Of a stretch of DNA of 64,000 nucleotides, positions 9,346 to 16,785 are shown in pieces (position 1 is the stretch's first letter; the number at the start of each line of letters is the position of its first letter). The translations under genes were made by a program, and so were the position numbers. The notes beneath the pieces were generated by a model. That model ran no database searches. It was not told where the DNA came from and saw nothing but the letters and a program-made list of their open reading frames with translations. This stretch comes from Chitinophagaceae bacterium (GTDB taxonomy: Bacteria; Bacteroidota; Bacteroidia; Chitinophagales; Chitinophagaceae). Location: NCBI GenBank assembly GCA_016720775.1, contig JADKJX010000001.1, positions 124,001 to 188,000 of the forward strand, in the 5' to 3' direction.

Positions 9346-10431
9346 TTATACAAACGGCATCTTAACCACTTTTGCCTTCAGCAACGTATTGCGTACGCTG
9401 ATGAATATCTCTGTATCCACGCCGGCGTGCTTTGTATCAACATATCCCATGCCAATTGCCTTTCCCAGCGAAGGAGATTGCGTGCCTGAGGTAACCCGCC
9501 CGATCACCGCACCTTCAAAGTCCTTTATCTCGTAATCATGCCGGGCAATTCCCTTTTCGATCATTTCAAAACCAACCAGCCTTTTTGTAAGGCCATAGGC
9601 TTTTTGTTTTTCAAAGTATTTGCTGTTGGTGAATTCTTTGCTGAATTTTGTTATCCATCCTAACCCTGCTTCCAGCGGCGATGTGGTATCATCAATATCG
9701 TTACCGTATAAACAATATCCCATTTCCAAACGCAGGGTATCTCTTGCGCCAAGGCCTATCGGTTTTATACCGGCAACTTTTCCTGCCTCAAAAATGGCTT
9801 CCCATATTTTATCGGCATTGCCGTCCTTGTCTTCAAAATAAATTTCCACGCCGCCGGCGCCGGTATACCCGGTTGCACTTACCAATACGTTCTCTACTCC
9901 GGCAAATGTTCCTTTGGTAAATGTGTAGTATTTAAGATTCATGATGTCCATCTGCGTAAGCGGCTGCAGGATCTTTGTTGCATTGGGCCCCTGTATGGCA
10001 AGCAGGCAGGTATTATCAGAGATGTTGTGCATCTCCACTTTTTTATCGTTGAACTGCTGTATCCAGTTCCAGTCTTTTGTAATATTACTGGCATTAACCA
10101 CCAGCATATAGGCTTTGTTCTCTTCCAGGCAATAAACGATCAGGTCATCTACAATGCCGCCGTCTTTATTGGGCAGACAACTGTATTGTGCTTTGCCCAT
10201 CGTAAGTTTTGACGCATCGTTGCTGGTTGTTCTTTGTATCAGGTCCAGTGCATCTTCTCCTTTCAATATGAATTCTCCCATGTGGCTTACATCAAAAACA
10301 CCGGCATTTTTTCGAACGGCTGCATGTTCGTCATTTATACCCGAATAACTGATGGGCATGTTGTAGCCGGCAAACTCAGCCATTTTTGCACCCAGGTCGA
10401 TGTGCTTTTGTGTAAAAGGAGTGTTCTTCAT
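9346..10431 (-). CDS. gcvT: Glycine cleavage system T protein (aminomethyltransferase)
   Basis: 361 aa, full length for GcvT. Opens with TPFTQKHIDLGAKMAEFAGYNMPISYSG and HAAVRKNAGVFDVSHMGEF, then YTGAGGVEIYFED and the folate-binding end LRLEMGYCLYGNDID, with a C-terminal barrel (GRVTSGTQSPSLGKAIGMGYV). The enzyme transfers the aminomethyl carbon from H protein to tetrahydrofolate, releasing ammonia and forming 5,10-methylene-THF. GcvH and GcvP are not in the window. No glycine riboswitch fits in the short upstream space. Confidence 0.95.
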   Translation of the reverse strand: MKNTPFTQKHIDLGAKMAEFAGYNMPISYSGINDEHAAVRKNAGVFDVSHMGEFILKGEDALDLIQRTTSNDASKLTMGKAQYSCLPNKDGGIVDDLIVYCLEENKAYMLVVNASNITKDWNWIQQFNDKKVEMHNISDNTCLLAIQGPNATKILQPLTQMDIMNLKYYTFTKGTFAGVENVLVSATGYTGAGGVEIYFEDKDGNADKIWEAIFEAGKVAGIKPIGLGARDTLRLEMGYCLYGNDIDDTTSPLEAGLGWITKFSKEFTNSKYFEKQKAYGLTKRLVGFEMIEKGIARHDYEIKDFEGAVIGRVTSGTQSPSLGKAIGMGYVDTKHAGVDTEIFISVRNTLLKAKVVKMPFV

Positions 10432-10464
10432 TTAAAAGAGTTTAGAAGTGATCGTTAATGCCTG

Positions 10465-10472
10465 CAAAAGTA
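10465..10472 (-). promoter_or_regulatory. Bacteroidota -7 element for gcvT
   Basis: TACTTTTG on the minus strand, 33 bases before the gcvT ATG. Confidence 0.45.
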
Positions 10473-10505
10473 ATTGAAAAACCTGTACGGTTTTGTTTTG
10501 GGTTT

Positions 10506-10584
10506 ATAACCACGAAGACACAAAGTCACAAATACTTACCAAGGTTATTTTTTATTTCTTCGTGCCGTCGTGTCTTGGTGGTTT
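10506..10584. repeat. CCACGAAG-type imperfect palindrome, copy 1
   Basis: Left arm CCACGAAGACA (10510-10520) matches the reverse complement of the right arm TGTCTTGGTGG (10571-10581) at 10 of 11 positions, with additional CACAAAG/CTTCGTG pairing inside. Related copies lie at 49731-49833 and 62189-62282. It fills most of the gap between gcvT and the NTF2-like gene. Confidence 0.7.
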
Positions 10585-10589
10585 GAAAA

Positions 10590-10618
10590 TAAAAAAGTCC
10601 CGCCTATAAAAGCGGGAC
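10590..10618 (-). terminator. Intrinsic terminator of the NTF2-like gene
   Basis: GTCCCGC (10597-10603) pairs with GCGGGAC (10612-10618); on the minus strand it is followed by six T residues. It lies 40 bases past the stop codon of the 166-aa gene. Confidence 0.8.
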
Positions 10619-10657
10619 CTTGTTGGTTTCAACTTCAACTCAACTATTGAAACAATT

Positions 10658-11158
10658 TTAATTCAATTTTTTGGGATCCTGGTGATCATAACTTAACACC
10701 CGTTTTAATTTCCAGGTTCCATTCTCCAAAAGCCACACATGGGTGAATATTGCTGTACTTGATAAGTATTCCAGCTTGTCTTTTTCTTTTGCATAAAAAT
10801 TATGCCTGCCGGTTTGTATGGCCCCGTACAAAACCCCGTTCTTATTCAATGGGAACACTTCCAGGCTTTCTTCCACCAGCTCTCTTCTTGCTTTGTAACT
10901 CAATTTGCAAAGGCCGTTCTTTGTAGCTTCTATAAATTCCGTTTTAGTCCCCATCAATCCGCCTTTATCGTGATAGAATTCAAAGTCGTCGCTCACCAGG
11001 TTTTCCAGTTCGGGTATGTCGCAGGTATTAAAACTGGCATTGAATAATAAGCTGTCTTTTTGCCTCAGCGTTCTGAATAATTCTGTTGACCGATCGATCT
11101 GCCCAAACACAATGGCTGCAGAAAAACTGAACAAACCGGATAAAAAATACTTTTTCAT
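10658..11158 (-). CDS. Exported NTF2-like (DUF4440-type) protein
   Basis: 166 aa with signal peptide MKKYFLSGLFSFSAAIVFGQ. The mature part has the NTF2-like pattern: ELENLVSDDFEFYHDKGGLMGTK, a middle strand with TGRHNFYAK, and a C-terminal TWLLENGTWKLKRVLSYDH-like end (here THVWLLENGTWKLKR). Members are small cone-shaped dimers often listed as DUF4440 or nuclear transport factor 2 family; no catalytic assignment is possible. It is the last gene of a co-directional run with the lipoprotein, PspC and PadR genes, 19 bases behind the lipoprotein gene. Confidence 0.7.
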   Translation of the reverse strand: MKKYFLSGLFSFSAAIVFGQIDRSTELFRTLRQKDSLLFNASFNTCDIPELENLVSDDFEFYHDKGGLMGTKTEFIEATKNGLCKLSYKARRELVEESLEVFPLNKNGVLYGAIQTGRHNFYAKEKDKLEYLSSTAIFTHVWLLENGTWKLKRVLSYDHQDPKKLN

Positions 11159-11177
11159 TTGCTGTTCTTATCGCTGT

Positions 11178-11573
11178 TTATTCATTATTATCCCCGTTTG
11201 CCAGTACGTTCTTTATCTCCTCACACATTTCTTTCATCCGTTCGCAGCTTTCTTCAGAGTTTTCCGTTTTATCAAATTTTATTTTCAGGTTACCCGGTTT
11301 GCTTTTAATATGAAAGCTGGTTCCGTCATCAAGTGTTACGTCTGTATCCACATACCCGTGCACAACCGATAAAGAATGATGTGGGTGCAGGTGTGCATTT
11401 ATGATCCGTTGCACAGCCCTTGTCTTGTCTTCATCATACGAGGCCCTCATCCGGTAAACATCTTCGTCGTCATTTACAGAGATCGAAATGTCGTGATGAT
11501 GATGAAAGCAGGAGCTTAACACAATCACAATTGATATAATAAGCCCGGCGTATAAAAAATTCCTTTTTTTCAT
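11178..11573 (-). CDS. Hypothetical lipoprotein
   Basis: 131 aa. The N-terminus MKKRNFLYAGLIISIVIVLSSC ends in a lipobox-like LSSC, followed directly by FHHHHD, a run of four histidines that could bind metal. A second His-rich stretch (NAHLHPHHSLS) lies in the middle. No family recognised. It lies 8 bases downstream of the PspC gene in the same direction and so is probably cotranscribed with it. Confidence 0.7.
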   Translation of the reverse strand: MKKRNFLYAGLIISIVIVLSSCFHHHHDISISVNDDEDVYRMRASYDEDKTRAVQRIINAHLHPHHSLSVVHGYVDTDVTLDDGTSFHIKSKPGNLKIKFDKTENSEESCERMKEMCEEIKNVLANGDNNE

Positions 11574-11581
11574 TGGTCTGC

Positions 11582-13756
11582 TTATTTAATTTCAACCATT
11601 AGGTCATTTACAGGCATCCGCATCATGCTTACCGGCGCCGGACTTTCTTCTCCCCTGTTCTCTATCTTTTCTTTGGCGCTGTCTATTTTCTGCTGTTCTT
11701 TTTCCAGGGAATCAAGTTTTTTCTGTCGCCTTATCTCTTCTACATTACGAAGAGAATCGGCTTTCTTGTCAAACTCATCATAACGATAGCCCTTTCCGTT
11801 GTTGCTGTTGCGATCTTTCTTTTTGCCGTTATCCCTGTCATTCCATCCATCGGCCCTTCTTCCGTCCAGTGTATATAAACCATCTGTTTTCATGATGTAG
11901 TCCACATCGCTCTGCCACCTGATGTCTTCTTCTGAATCATAATAATCGTCGTTCCAGTTATCATCCCAGTTGCGGTTGCCTATGTGTACTGGCCATCCAA
12001 TACCTTTATTAACACGGATCTGTTTTCCTACCGGAACGTAAACGGTGATAGTCACCACCTGGTTGCGGAATTTATCAACCTTGTTGATCGCAATTCCTTT
12101 TTCAAGCAACAGGATGGAATCTTTTTGCTCCACGCTGAATTTGATCAGGTTGGCAAGGTTGTTGGCATCGGCACGGGTATTACCCCTTGAAGACCTTTTT
12201 ATGGTTACCTGGAAACTATCGTTTGGTGATTTGGCTATTTCCACAAACACATTTCTTACATACGCCGTATCGTCATCAACCAAATTTTCAAATGGTTCAA
12301 ACTTTATCCAGTTGCGGCCATAATATTTTTTAGTGAATGGCAATGAGGAAGTAACGATCAGTTTATTTACCTGCGGATTGGTAAGCGCAACCGGCTGTTC
12401 GTCTAAACGGCTGCCGCTTTTGAAATCGCTGGTAACGGTAGCAATGAGCATGATCAGACAAACCCATCCTATTGTCCACAAGCTGCCGAATGTCCAGCCA
12501 AGTATGCGGCCATTTGCTTTTGCACGTGCTATCTTCCTGATCAGCCAGGTGATGATGGCAATGATGGGAACGGCAATGAACAATACCAATGTACCCCAGG
12601 CATATATATTTTCCCATGGCCCACGCAGGATGTAATCTTTCAGCGGGAAGATACCGATGGAGAAGATACCCATTCCGATCAGTGCCATTACAAAAGCAAA
12701 TGTTACGCAACCGATGATGAAGTAAGCAAATATTTTAGCGATCATGGCGATCACATTACCCAGTCCTCCGCGGCTTCTTCTTGAAAAATTCTTTACATCA
12801 CTTGCCATGGCTCCTGCTTTTTCGTTGATGGTACCGGCTGCTTCTTTTCCGAATTTCTCTGCTCTTTTACCAACACTTTTCATTTCTTCTGCCACAGATG
12901 CCTTGATGGAATTCATGTCCACTTTCTCGCCTTTCATTTCTAATTTTTCAGACGTAGTATTTGCTTCGGGTATCACCATCCACAAAATGATATATACTAT
13001 TAATGAGGTTGGACTGAAGGTGAAGCGTATCACATCACCAAAGTCCCAGAAACCGCCCCAATGGCCCCAACGGGAAAGGAAAGAAAGAAATGGCAACAGG
13101 AACAACACCCTTGGTATCCATGGGTTGATGCCGAAATAATTTCCGATACCGCTGCACACTCCGGCGATCATTTTCTCATCCGGGTCACGGAAGAGTTTTT
13201 TACGGGTACCGCCGATCTGCACCGTAGCGCTGCTTGGAACAGCAATCCACATAATAATATAGGTAAGGAATCCAACGCCGGAGAACAACAGGATCACAAA
13301 AATGATACGGGCAACCACTACATCTATATTAAAATAGTTGGCAAGACCGCTGCACACTCCACCCAGCACTTTATCATTTTCATTCCGGAATAATTTTTTA
13401 TGCCCCGATGCATTGGTAGCGCCCGGTTGTTCCTGGTAAGAAGAAGAAGAGGAGGAGGATGAAGACGATGATGAAGAGGCTGGCATATCATCCATGGCTT
13501 CAAAATCTTCGGGGTTGCCCATGCTTTTAATGATGGCTTTTACATCGTCATCCGTAATGCAGATGGCTCCTTTTGAAATTCTTTCCTGGAACAATTCACC
13601 AATACGGCTCTCAATATCATTGATGATCTCTTCCTTGCCTTCCTCATTGGCAAAGTGCCGGTTCAGGCTTTCTGTATAACTTTTCAGCAGGTCATATGCT
13701 GTTACTTCTATTGGAACCACTCGTCCCTGGAAGTTTATATTTATTACTTGTTTCAT
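11582..13756 (-). CDS. Double PspC-domain membrane protein
   Basis: 724 aa from the ATG at 13754-13756; the longer ORF would add 14 residues in front of MKQVININF. Residues about 1-90 are a cytoplasmic domain (HFANEEGKEEIINDIESRIGELF), followed by a run of 13 serines near residues 93-106. Two PspC domains follow (KLFRNENDKVLGGVCSGLANYF and KLFRDPDEKMIAGVCSGIGNYFG), each with membrane segments, then further membrane helices, a beta-rich region and a charged C-terminus. PspC-like proteins take part in envelope stress sensing; in Bacteroidota they commonly sit next to a PadR regulator, as here. The PadR gene lies 62 bases upstream. Confidence 0.85.
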   Translation of the reverse strand: MKQVININFQGRVVPIEVTAYDLLKSYTESLNRHFANEEGKEEIINDIESRIGELFQERISKGAICITDDDVKAIIKSMGNPEDFEAMDDMPASSSSSSSSSSSSSYQEQPGATNASGHKKLFRNENDKVLGGVCSGLANYFNIDVVVARIIFVILLFSGVGFLTYIIMWIAVPSSATVQIGGTRKKLFRDPDEKMIAGVCSGIGNYFGINPWIPRVLFLLPFLSFLSRWGHWGGFWDFGDVIRFTFSPTSLIVYIILWMVIPEANTTSEKLEMKGEKVDMNSIKASVAEEMKSVGKRAEKFGKEAAGTINEKAGAMASDVKNFSRRSRGGLGNVIAMIAKIFAYFIIGCVTFAFVMALIGMGIFSIGIFPLKDYILRGPWENIYAWGTLVLFIAVPIIAIITWLIRKIARAKANGRILGWTFGSLWTIGWVCLIMLIATVTSDFKSGSRLDEQPVALTNPQVNKLIVTSSLPFTKKYYGRNWIKFEPFENLVDDDTAYVRNVFVEIAKSPNDSFQVTIKRSSRGNTRADANNLANLIKFSVEQKDSILLLEKGIAINKVDKFRNQVVTITVYVPVGKQIRVNKGIGWPVHIGNRNWDDNWNDDYYDSEEDIRWQSDVDYIMKTDGLYTLDGRRADGWNDRDNGKKKDRNSNNGKGYRYDEFDKKADSLRNVEEIRRQKKLDSLEKEQQKIDSAKEKIENRGEESPAPVSMMRMPVNDLMVEIK

Positions 13757-13762
13757 GGCTTT

Positions 13763-13805
13763 AGTTTTTTGTTTCGTTAGTTGATTGATGCCCAACAAAA
13801 ATCAT
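13763..13805 (-). other. Short upstream ORF between padR and pspC
   Basis: An ATG at 13803-13805 opens a 14-codon frame (MIFVGHQSTNETKN) that ends in TAA four bases before the pspC ATG. The ATG follows the recurring AAAGTATAGCC sequence. It could be a translated leader coupling padR and pspC, or an old start-site duplication. Confidence 0.35.
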
Positions 13806-13818
13806 GGCTATACTTTTT

Positions 13819-14187
13819 TTATTGAGGGTTGTTGAAGTTGTTGTTATCAGAATGTACCTGTTCTGCCTCCGTCAGCGCCTTTACGGCATTGGCAAGTTCA
13901 AACCAGGTGGTTTCAAGTTCCTTATAAAACTCTCCTCCTTTTGCGGTGAGGGAAAAATATTTACGTGGTGGGCCGCTGGTGCTTTCTTCCCAACGGTATG
14001 ATAAAAGCTCGGCGTTTTTAAGCCTGGTCAGCAGGGGGTATAAAGTTCCCTCCAGTATGTTGAGGTTGGCCGCCTTCATTTTATCAATGATATCCGAAGG
14101 ATAGGCCTCCCCCTGTTTAATGACCGAGAGGATGCAGAACTCCAGGACCCCTTTACGCATCTGGCTGGCTGTGTTATCTATGTTCAT
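13819..14187 (-). CDS. PadR family transcriptional regulator
   Basis: 122 aa. Begins NTASQMRKGVLEFCILSVIKQGEAYPSDIIDKMK and contains the wing signature NILEGTLYPLLTRLKNAELLSYRWEESTSGPPRKYFSLTAKG, which is diagnostic of PadR. These are winged-helix dimers, usually repressors of the neighbouring envelope-stress or transporter genes. The likely target is its own operon with pspC. The gene is expressed from a canonical promoter at 14448-14477 and preceded by a long leader with several hairpins. Confidence 0.9.
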   Translation of the reverse strand: MNIDNTASQMRKGVLEFCILSVIKQGEAYPSDIIDKMKAANLNILEGTLYPLLTRLKNAELLSYRWEESTSGPPRKYFSLTAKGGEFYKELETTWFELANAVKALTEAEQVHSDNNNFNNPQ

Positions 14188-14447
14188 GGCTTCGTTTTTG
14201 TCCTGGGCGGAGTAGAAGGGTGTCCTTCGGCTCGGCCCAGGATGCTTTAAAATAATTTTTTCATGGCTATACTTTCAAACCGGTTCCCGGTTATTGCCTT
14301 TTGTTCCGGGCCGCAATTTTTTCATGGCTTTTTGCGGCCCGGTGATTTCGTGGCTAATGACTGGCTTTACCCGGGAACCTGTTTTCAGTGACTATACTTT
14401 AAGAACTATGTGAGCAGGAAATCAACCGGTTTATCCCTTTCACATCA
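14188..14447 (-). promoter_or_regulatory. Structured 5' leader of the padR-pspC operon
   Basis: About 250 bases separate the inferred transcription start (near 14441) from the padR ATG. The stretch holds three inverted repeats: a perfect 11-base stem at 14306-14316/14332-14342, an outer GGTTCCCGG pair around it (14282-14290 and 14370-14380), and an 8-base stem at 14201-14208/14235-14242 just before padR. It also encodes two mini-ORFs on the minus strand, MKKLRPGTKGNNREPV and MKKLF. The second starts after a copy of AAAGTATAGCC immediately following the first stop. This looks like a translated or attenuating leader; no known riboswitch class is recognised. Confidence 0.5.
14306..14342. other. 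Perfect 11-bp hairpin in the padR leader
   Basis: CCGGGCCGCAA (14306-14316) and TTGCGGCCCGG (14332-14342) are exact reverse complements with a 15-base loop. On the minus strand the loop holds AAAGCCATGAAAAAA, so the start codon of the 16-residue mini-ORF is in the loop. Confidence 0.75.
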
Positions 14448-14477
14448 CAAAGATAATAGAATTTTAGTACTATGCAA
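14448..14477 (-). promoter_or_regulatory. Canonical Bacteroidota promoter of padR-pspC
   Basis: Minus strand: TTG (14475-14477), exactly 19 bases, then TATCTTTG (14448-14455). This matches the TTG-N19-TAnnTTTG consensus used by the Bacteroidota primary sigma factor. Confidence 0.75.
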
Positions 14478-14577
14478 CACATAATACCATATTTTTTACA
14501 GTAGCCGGCGTTGAATATTAGCTTGTTTTTGCGAAAACTCATGACAGTATTGAGTTTGATGGGATAAAAATATTTTT

Positions 14578-14760
14578 TTAGGATTGGTCAGATTTGATGA
14601 GTGGCGAAAATTTTGGGCTGAGTGGCGGAAAAAATCCGGTTTTCTCATCAATTTTACCAGTTAAAGGACCTTTAGGCTTATCATATATCAAACAGTTTCC
14701 TTCTAACTTACGTATCCATTTCTTGATTTTATTTATATCAGGCGGTCGCCAATTTCCTTT
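14578..14760 (-). pseudogene. Possible degenerate ORF reading into an IS-end-like sequence
   Basis: A minus-strand frame of 60 codons without an ATG is bounded upstream by a stop at 14761-14763. Its product has protein-like composition at the start (NWRPPDINKIKKWIRKLEG and LIYDKPKGPLTGKIDEKTG) and ends in low-information residues encoded by the TGAGTGGCG repeats. It may be the tail of a lost gene; no family recognised. Confidence 0.25.
14583..14635. repeat. Two TGAGTGGCG direct repeats, IS21-end-like scar
   Basis: TGAGTGGCG occurs at 14598-14606 and 14619-14627, a 21-base period, inside ATTGGTCAGATTTGA...GGCGGAAAA. Repeats of this type resemble the subterminal transposase-binding repeats of IS21-family ends in Bacteroidota (from memory). 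No transposase gene is present. Confidence 0.35.
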
Positions 14761-14916
14761 CTATGCACCAGCCCCCGGAAACCCCTGAAAAGAAAATGTG
14801 CCTAAAATCTGAAATTGTGACGACATAAAATGAAGTTTGAAAAAAGTATAAGAAAAACCGCTGGGTATCTTATTATTTGAGCTGTGTTAATCTTTTAATA
14901 ACTTAACCGCCTCCAG

Positions 14917-14924
14917 TAACTTTG
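14917..14924 (+). promoter_or_regulatory. -7 element for the 379-aa lipoprotein gene
   Basis: TAACTTTG, 40 bases before the ATG. The gene also has a strong Shine-Dalgarno AAGGAGG at 14951-14957, unusual in this window. Confidence 0.45.
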
Positions 14925-14964
14925 GTACCGCCATTGCCCGTATAGTAGCTAAGGAGGACATTTT

Positions 14965-16104
14965 ATGAAATACATTTTTTACCCACTACTCAGCCTGTTC
15001 GTTTTAGTAAGCTGCAAAACCAGCAAGCCTTATTTAGAACGTACCGACAATGACAACACCCTTTTTGACGCAGTTAAGGCAATTAAAAAACGCAACACAG
15101 ATACCGCTGCCATTAATGCATTGCCGGTTCTATACAATATGGCACAACAACGTCACATCCGTAAGATCGGGAGTTACAGCGAATCAAAAGAGATCAGCCG
15201 CTGGGATAAACTTATTGATGAGTACAGCATCCTGCAGGATATGCACAATGCCATCATTGATGTGGATGCAGCATACGCAGCCGTTACACCCGTTAACTAC
15301 CAGCAAACCATTTACGACCTGAAGCAACGGGCCGCCGAAGATTATTATGCAACCGCTGCCGATTATTTAAGCAATCCCGGCCGTGACAATGCAAAAAAAG
15401 CATACAACTATTTTAAAAAGACTGATAAGTATGTAGCGGATTATAAAGACGCCAAACAAAAAATGGATGAGGCTTACCAAAGCGCCATCATAAATGTTCA
15501 GGTGAACCCTGTACAGGATAATTCTTATTTCTTCAACAGCAACTGGGGTAACTCAGGTTACAATTTCAGCAATGAATATTTTCAGCAAACCCTGGTGAGG
15601 GAGTTGCGGAACAGCAACCGCTATCCTGCCCGCTTTTATACCGACTGGGAAGCAAGGCGTGATAATGTGCAACCGGACTGGGCGGTTGATCTTACATTAC
15701 GTAACATGAACCTGCCCCGCCCGGTGACTTACCAGTACAGCCGTAATGTAGGCAAACAGGTAGAGAATGGAAGGGACAGCAGTGGCCGGCCAATATATCG
15801 AAACGTGTATGCTACGGTGAACATCAGCCGTCAGTCATTCACTGCAAGGGCAGATATGGAAGTGGTTATCACCGATGTGGTTACCGGGAAGATCATCACC
15901 CGCAATGCCTACCGGGAAGATTATAGCTGGCAGGAAGAATACGGTTCTTATACCGGCGACAGCCGGGCACTTGATGCCAACGACTGGAATATTATCAATA
16001 ACACCCGCTATAACGAACCACGCAGGGAAGAAGTATTGAATGAACTGTACCGGAAAATTTATCCGCAGGTGAAGAACAGGATTGTGTATGCGGTAGAGTG
16101 GTGA
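14965..16104 (+). CDS. Hypothetical lipoprotein (379 aa)
   Basis: N-terminus MKYIFYPLLSLFVLVSC has a lipobox cysteine at residue 17. The mature chain has a helical first half (YYATAADYLSNPGRDNAKKAYNYFKKTDKY), suggesting repeated tetratricopeptide-like helices. A second half rich in Arg, Tyr and Asn follows (FYTDWEARRDNVQPDWAVDLTLRNMNLPRP) and ends KNRIVYAVEW. I do not recognise a named family. An AAGGAGG ribosome-binding site lies 7 bases before the ATG. It stands alone, followed by the cupin gene with its own promoter. Confidence 0.75.
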   Translation: MKYIFYPLLSLFVLVSCKTSKPYLERTDNDNTLFDAVKAIKKRNTDTAAINALPVLYNMAQQRHIRKIGSYSESKEISRWDKLIDEYSILQDMHNAIIDVDAAYAAVTPVNYQQTIYDLKQRAAEDYYATAADYLSNPGRDNAKKAYNYFKKTDKYVADYKDAKQKMDEAYQSAIINVQVNPVQDNSYFFNSNWGNSGYNFSNEYFQQTLVRELRNSNRYPARFYTDWEARRDNVQPDWAVDLTLRNMNLPRPVTYQYSRNVGKQVENGRDSSGRPIYRNVYATVNISRQSFTARADMEVVITDVVTGKIITRNAYREDYSWQEEYGSYTGDSRALDANDWNIINNTRYNEPRREEVLNELYRKIYPQVKNRIVYAVEW

Positions 16105-16219
16105 TTCATGAATAATGAACAGGGAATGTTGAACATTGATGGTAACTACACACTTCGAAATGCAGCATTCCTTTTTCCTTGTTCGATATTTTTTGATTGC
16201 TTTCAAATCCATGAAATAA

Positions 16220-16227
16220 TACTTTTG
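16220..16227 (+). promoter_or_regulatory. -7 element for the cupin gene
   Basis: TACTTTTG, 15 bases before the chosen ATG at 16243, with TTG at 16197-16199, 20 bases upstream. This supports the ATG at 16243 over an upstream in-frame ATG at 16108, which lies before the promoter. Confidence 0.6.
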
Positions 16228-16242
16228 CGTAAATGCTTCATC

Positions 16243-16785
16243 ATGGAAAGAAAAATCTATAATCCCATTCAAAAAGACCAGGTGATCTTTTTAAAAACGC
16301 ATGCCGATACAAATGGCGAATGCACCTTAGTGGAAGTGGAGCTGGCAGATTGCGGTGGCGTAGGACTGCACTATCACAAAACCTACAGCGAAAAATTTGA
16401 TTGCGTGGAGGGAGAAGTGCAGGTGCAGCTGGGTAAAACAATGCATACACTCAAGCCCGGCGAATCTGCAACAGCAGAACCAAACATCAATCATTTATTT
16501 CGAAACAGAAGCGGCAAGTCTTGTAAATTTTTAGTGGAGTTGAGGCCCGCAAGCCGGGGCTTTGAACAAAGCCTGCAAATTGGATATGGGCTGGCGAGTG
16601 ACGGTCTATGCAAAGCAAATGGTTTTCCAAAAGATAAATTAGCGCTTGCCTGGTTATTTGATATCAGTGAAAGTAATTTACCGGGGTGGATGAGTGTGTT
16701 TGAATTCATATTACGCAAACAGGCAAAGAAAGCAAGAGAAAAAGGGGTAGATAAAAAACTTGTTGAAAAATATGTAAGGTTTTAG
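16243..16785 (+). CDS. Cupin domain-containing protein
   Basis: 180 aa beginning MERKIYNPIQKDQVIF. The cupin core is GVGLHYHKTYSEKFDCVEGEVQVQLG (HxH...E metal-binding motif 1) and EPNINHLFRNRSGKSCKFLVEL (motif 2 with its His). The C-terminal part, with a predicted amphipathic end (FILRKQAKKAREKGVDKKLVEKYV), is not assigned. Cupins have varied functions; none can be deduced. The stop codon overlaps the stop of convergent feoB by 4 bases. Confidence 0.75.
   Translation: MERKIYNPIQKDQVIFLKTHADTNGECTLVEVELADCGGVGLHYHKTYSEKFDCVEGEVQVQLGKTMHTLKPGESATAEPNINHLFRNRSGKSCKFLVELRPASRGFEQSLQIGYGLASDGLCKANGFPKDKLALAWLFDISESNLPGWMSVFEFILRKQAKKAREKGVDKKLVEKYVRF

Noticed and set aside
9346..10505. Glycine riboswitch before gcvT
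   Set aside because: Only about 75 bases lie between gcvT and the repeat, with no riboswitch-like double structure.
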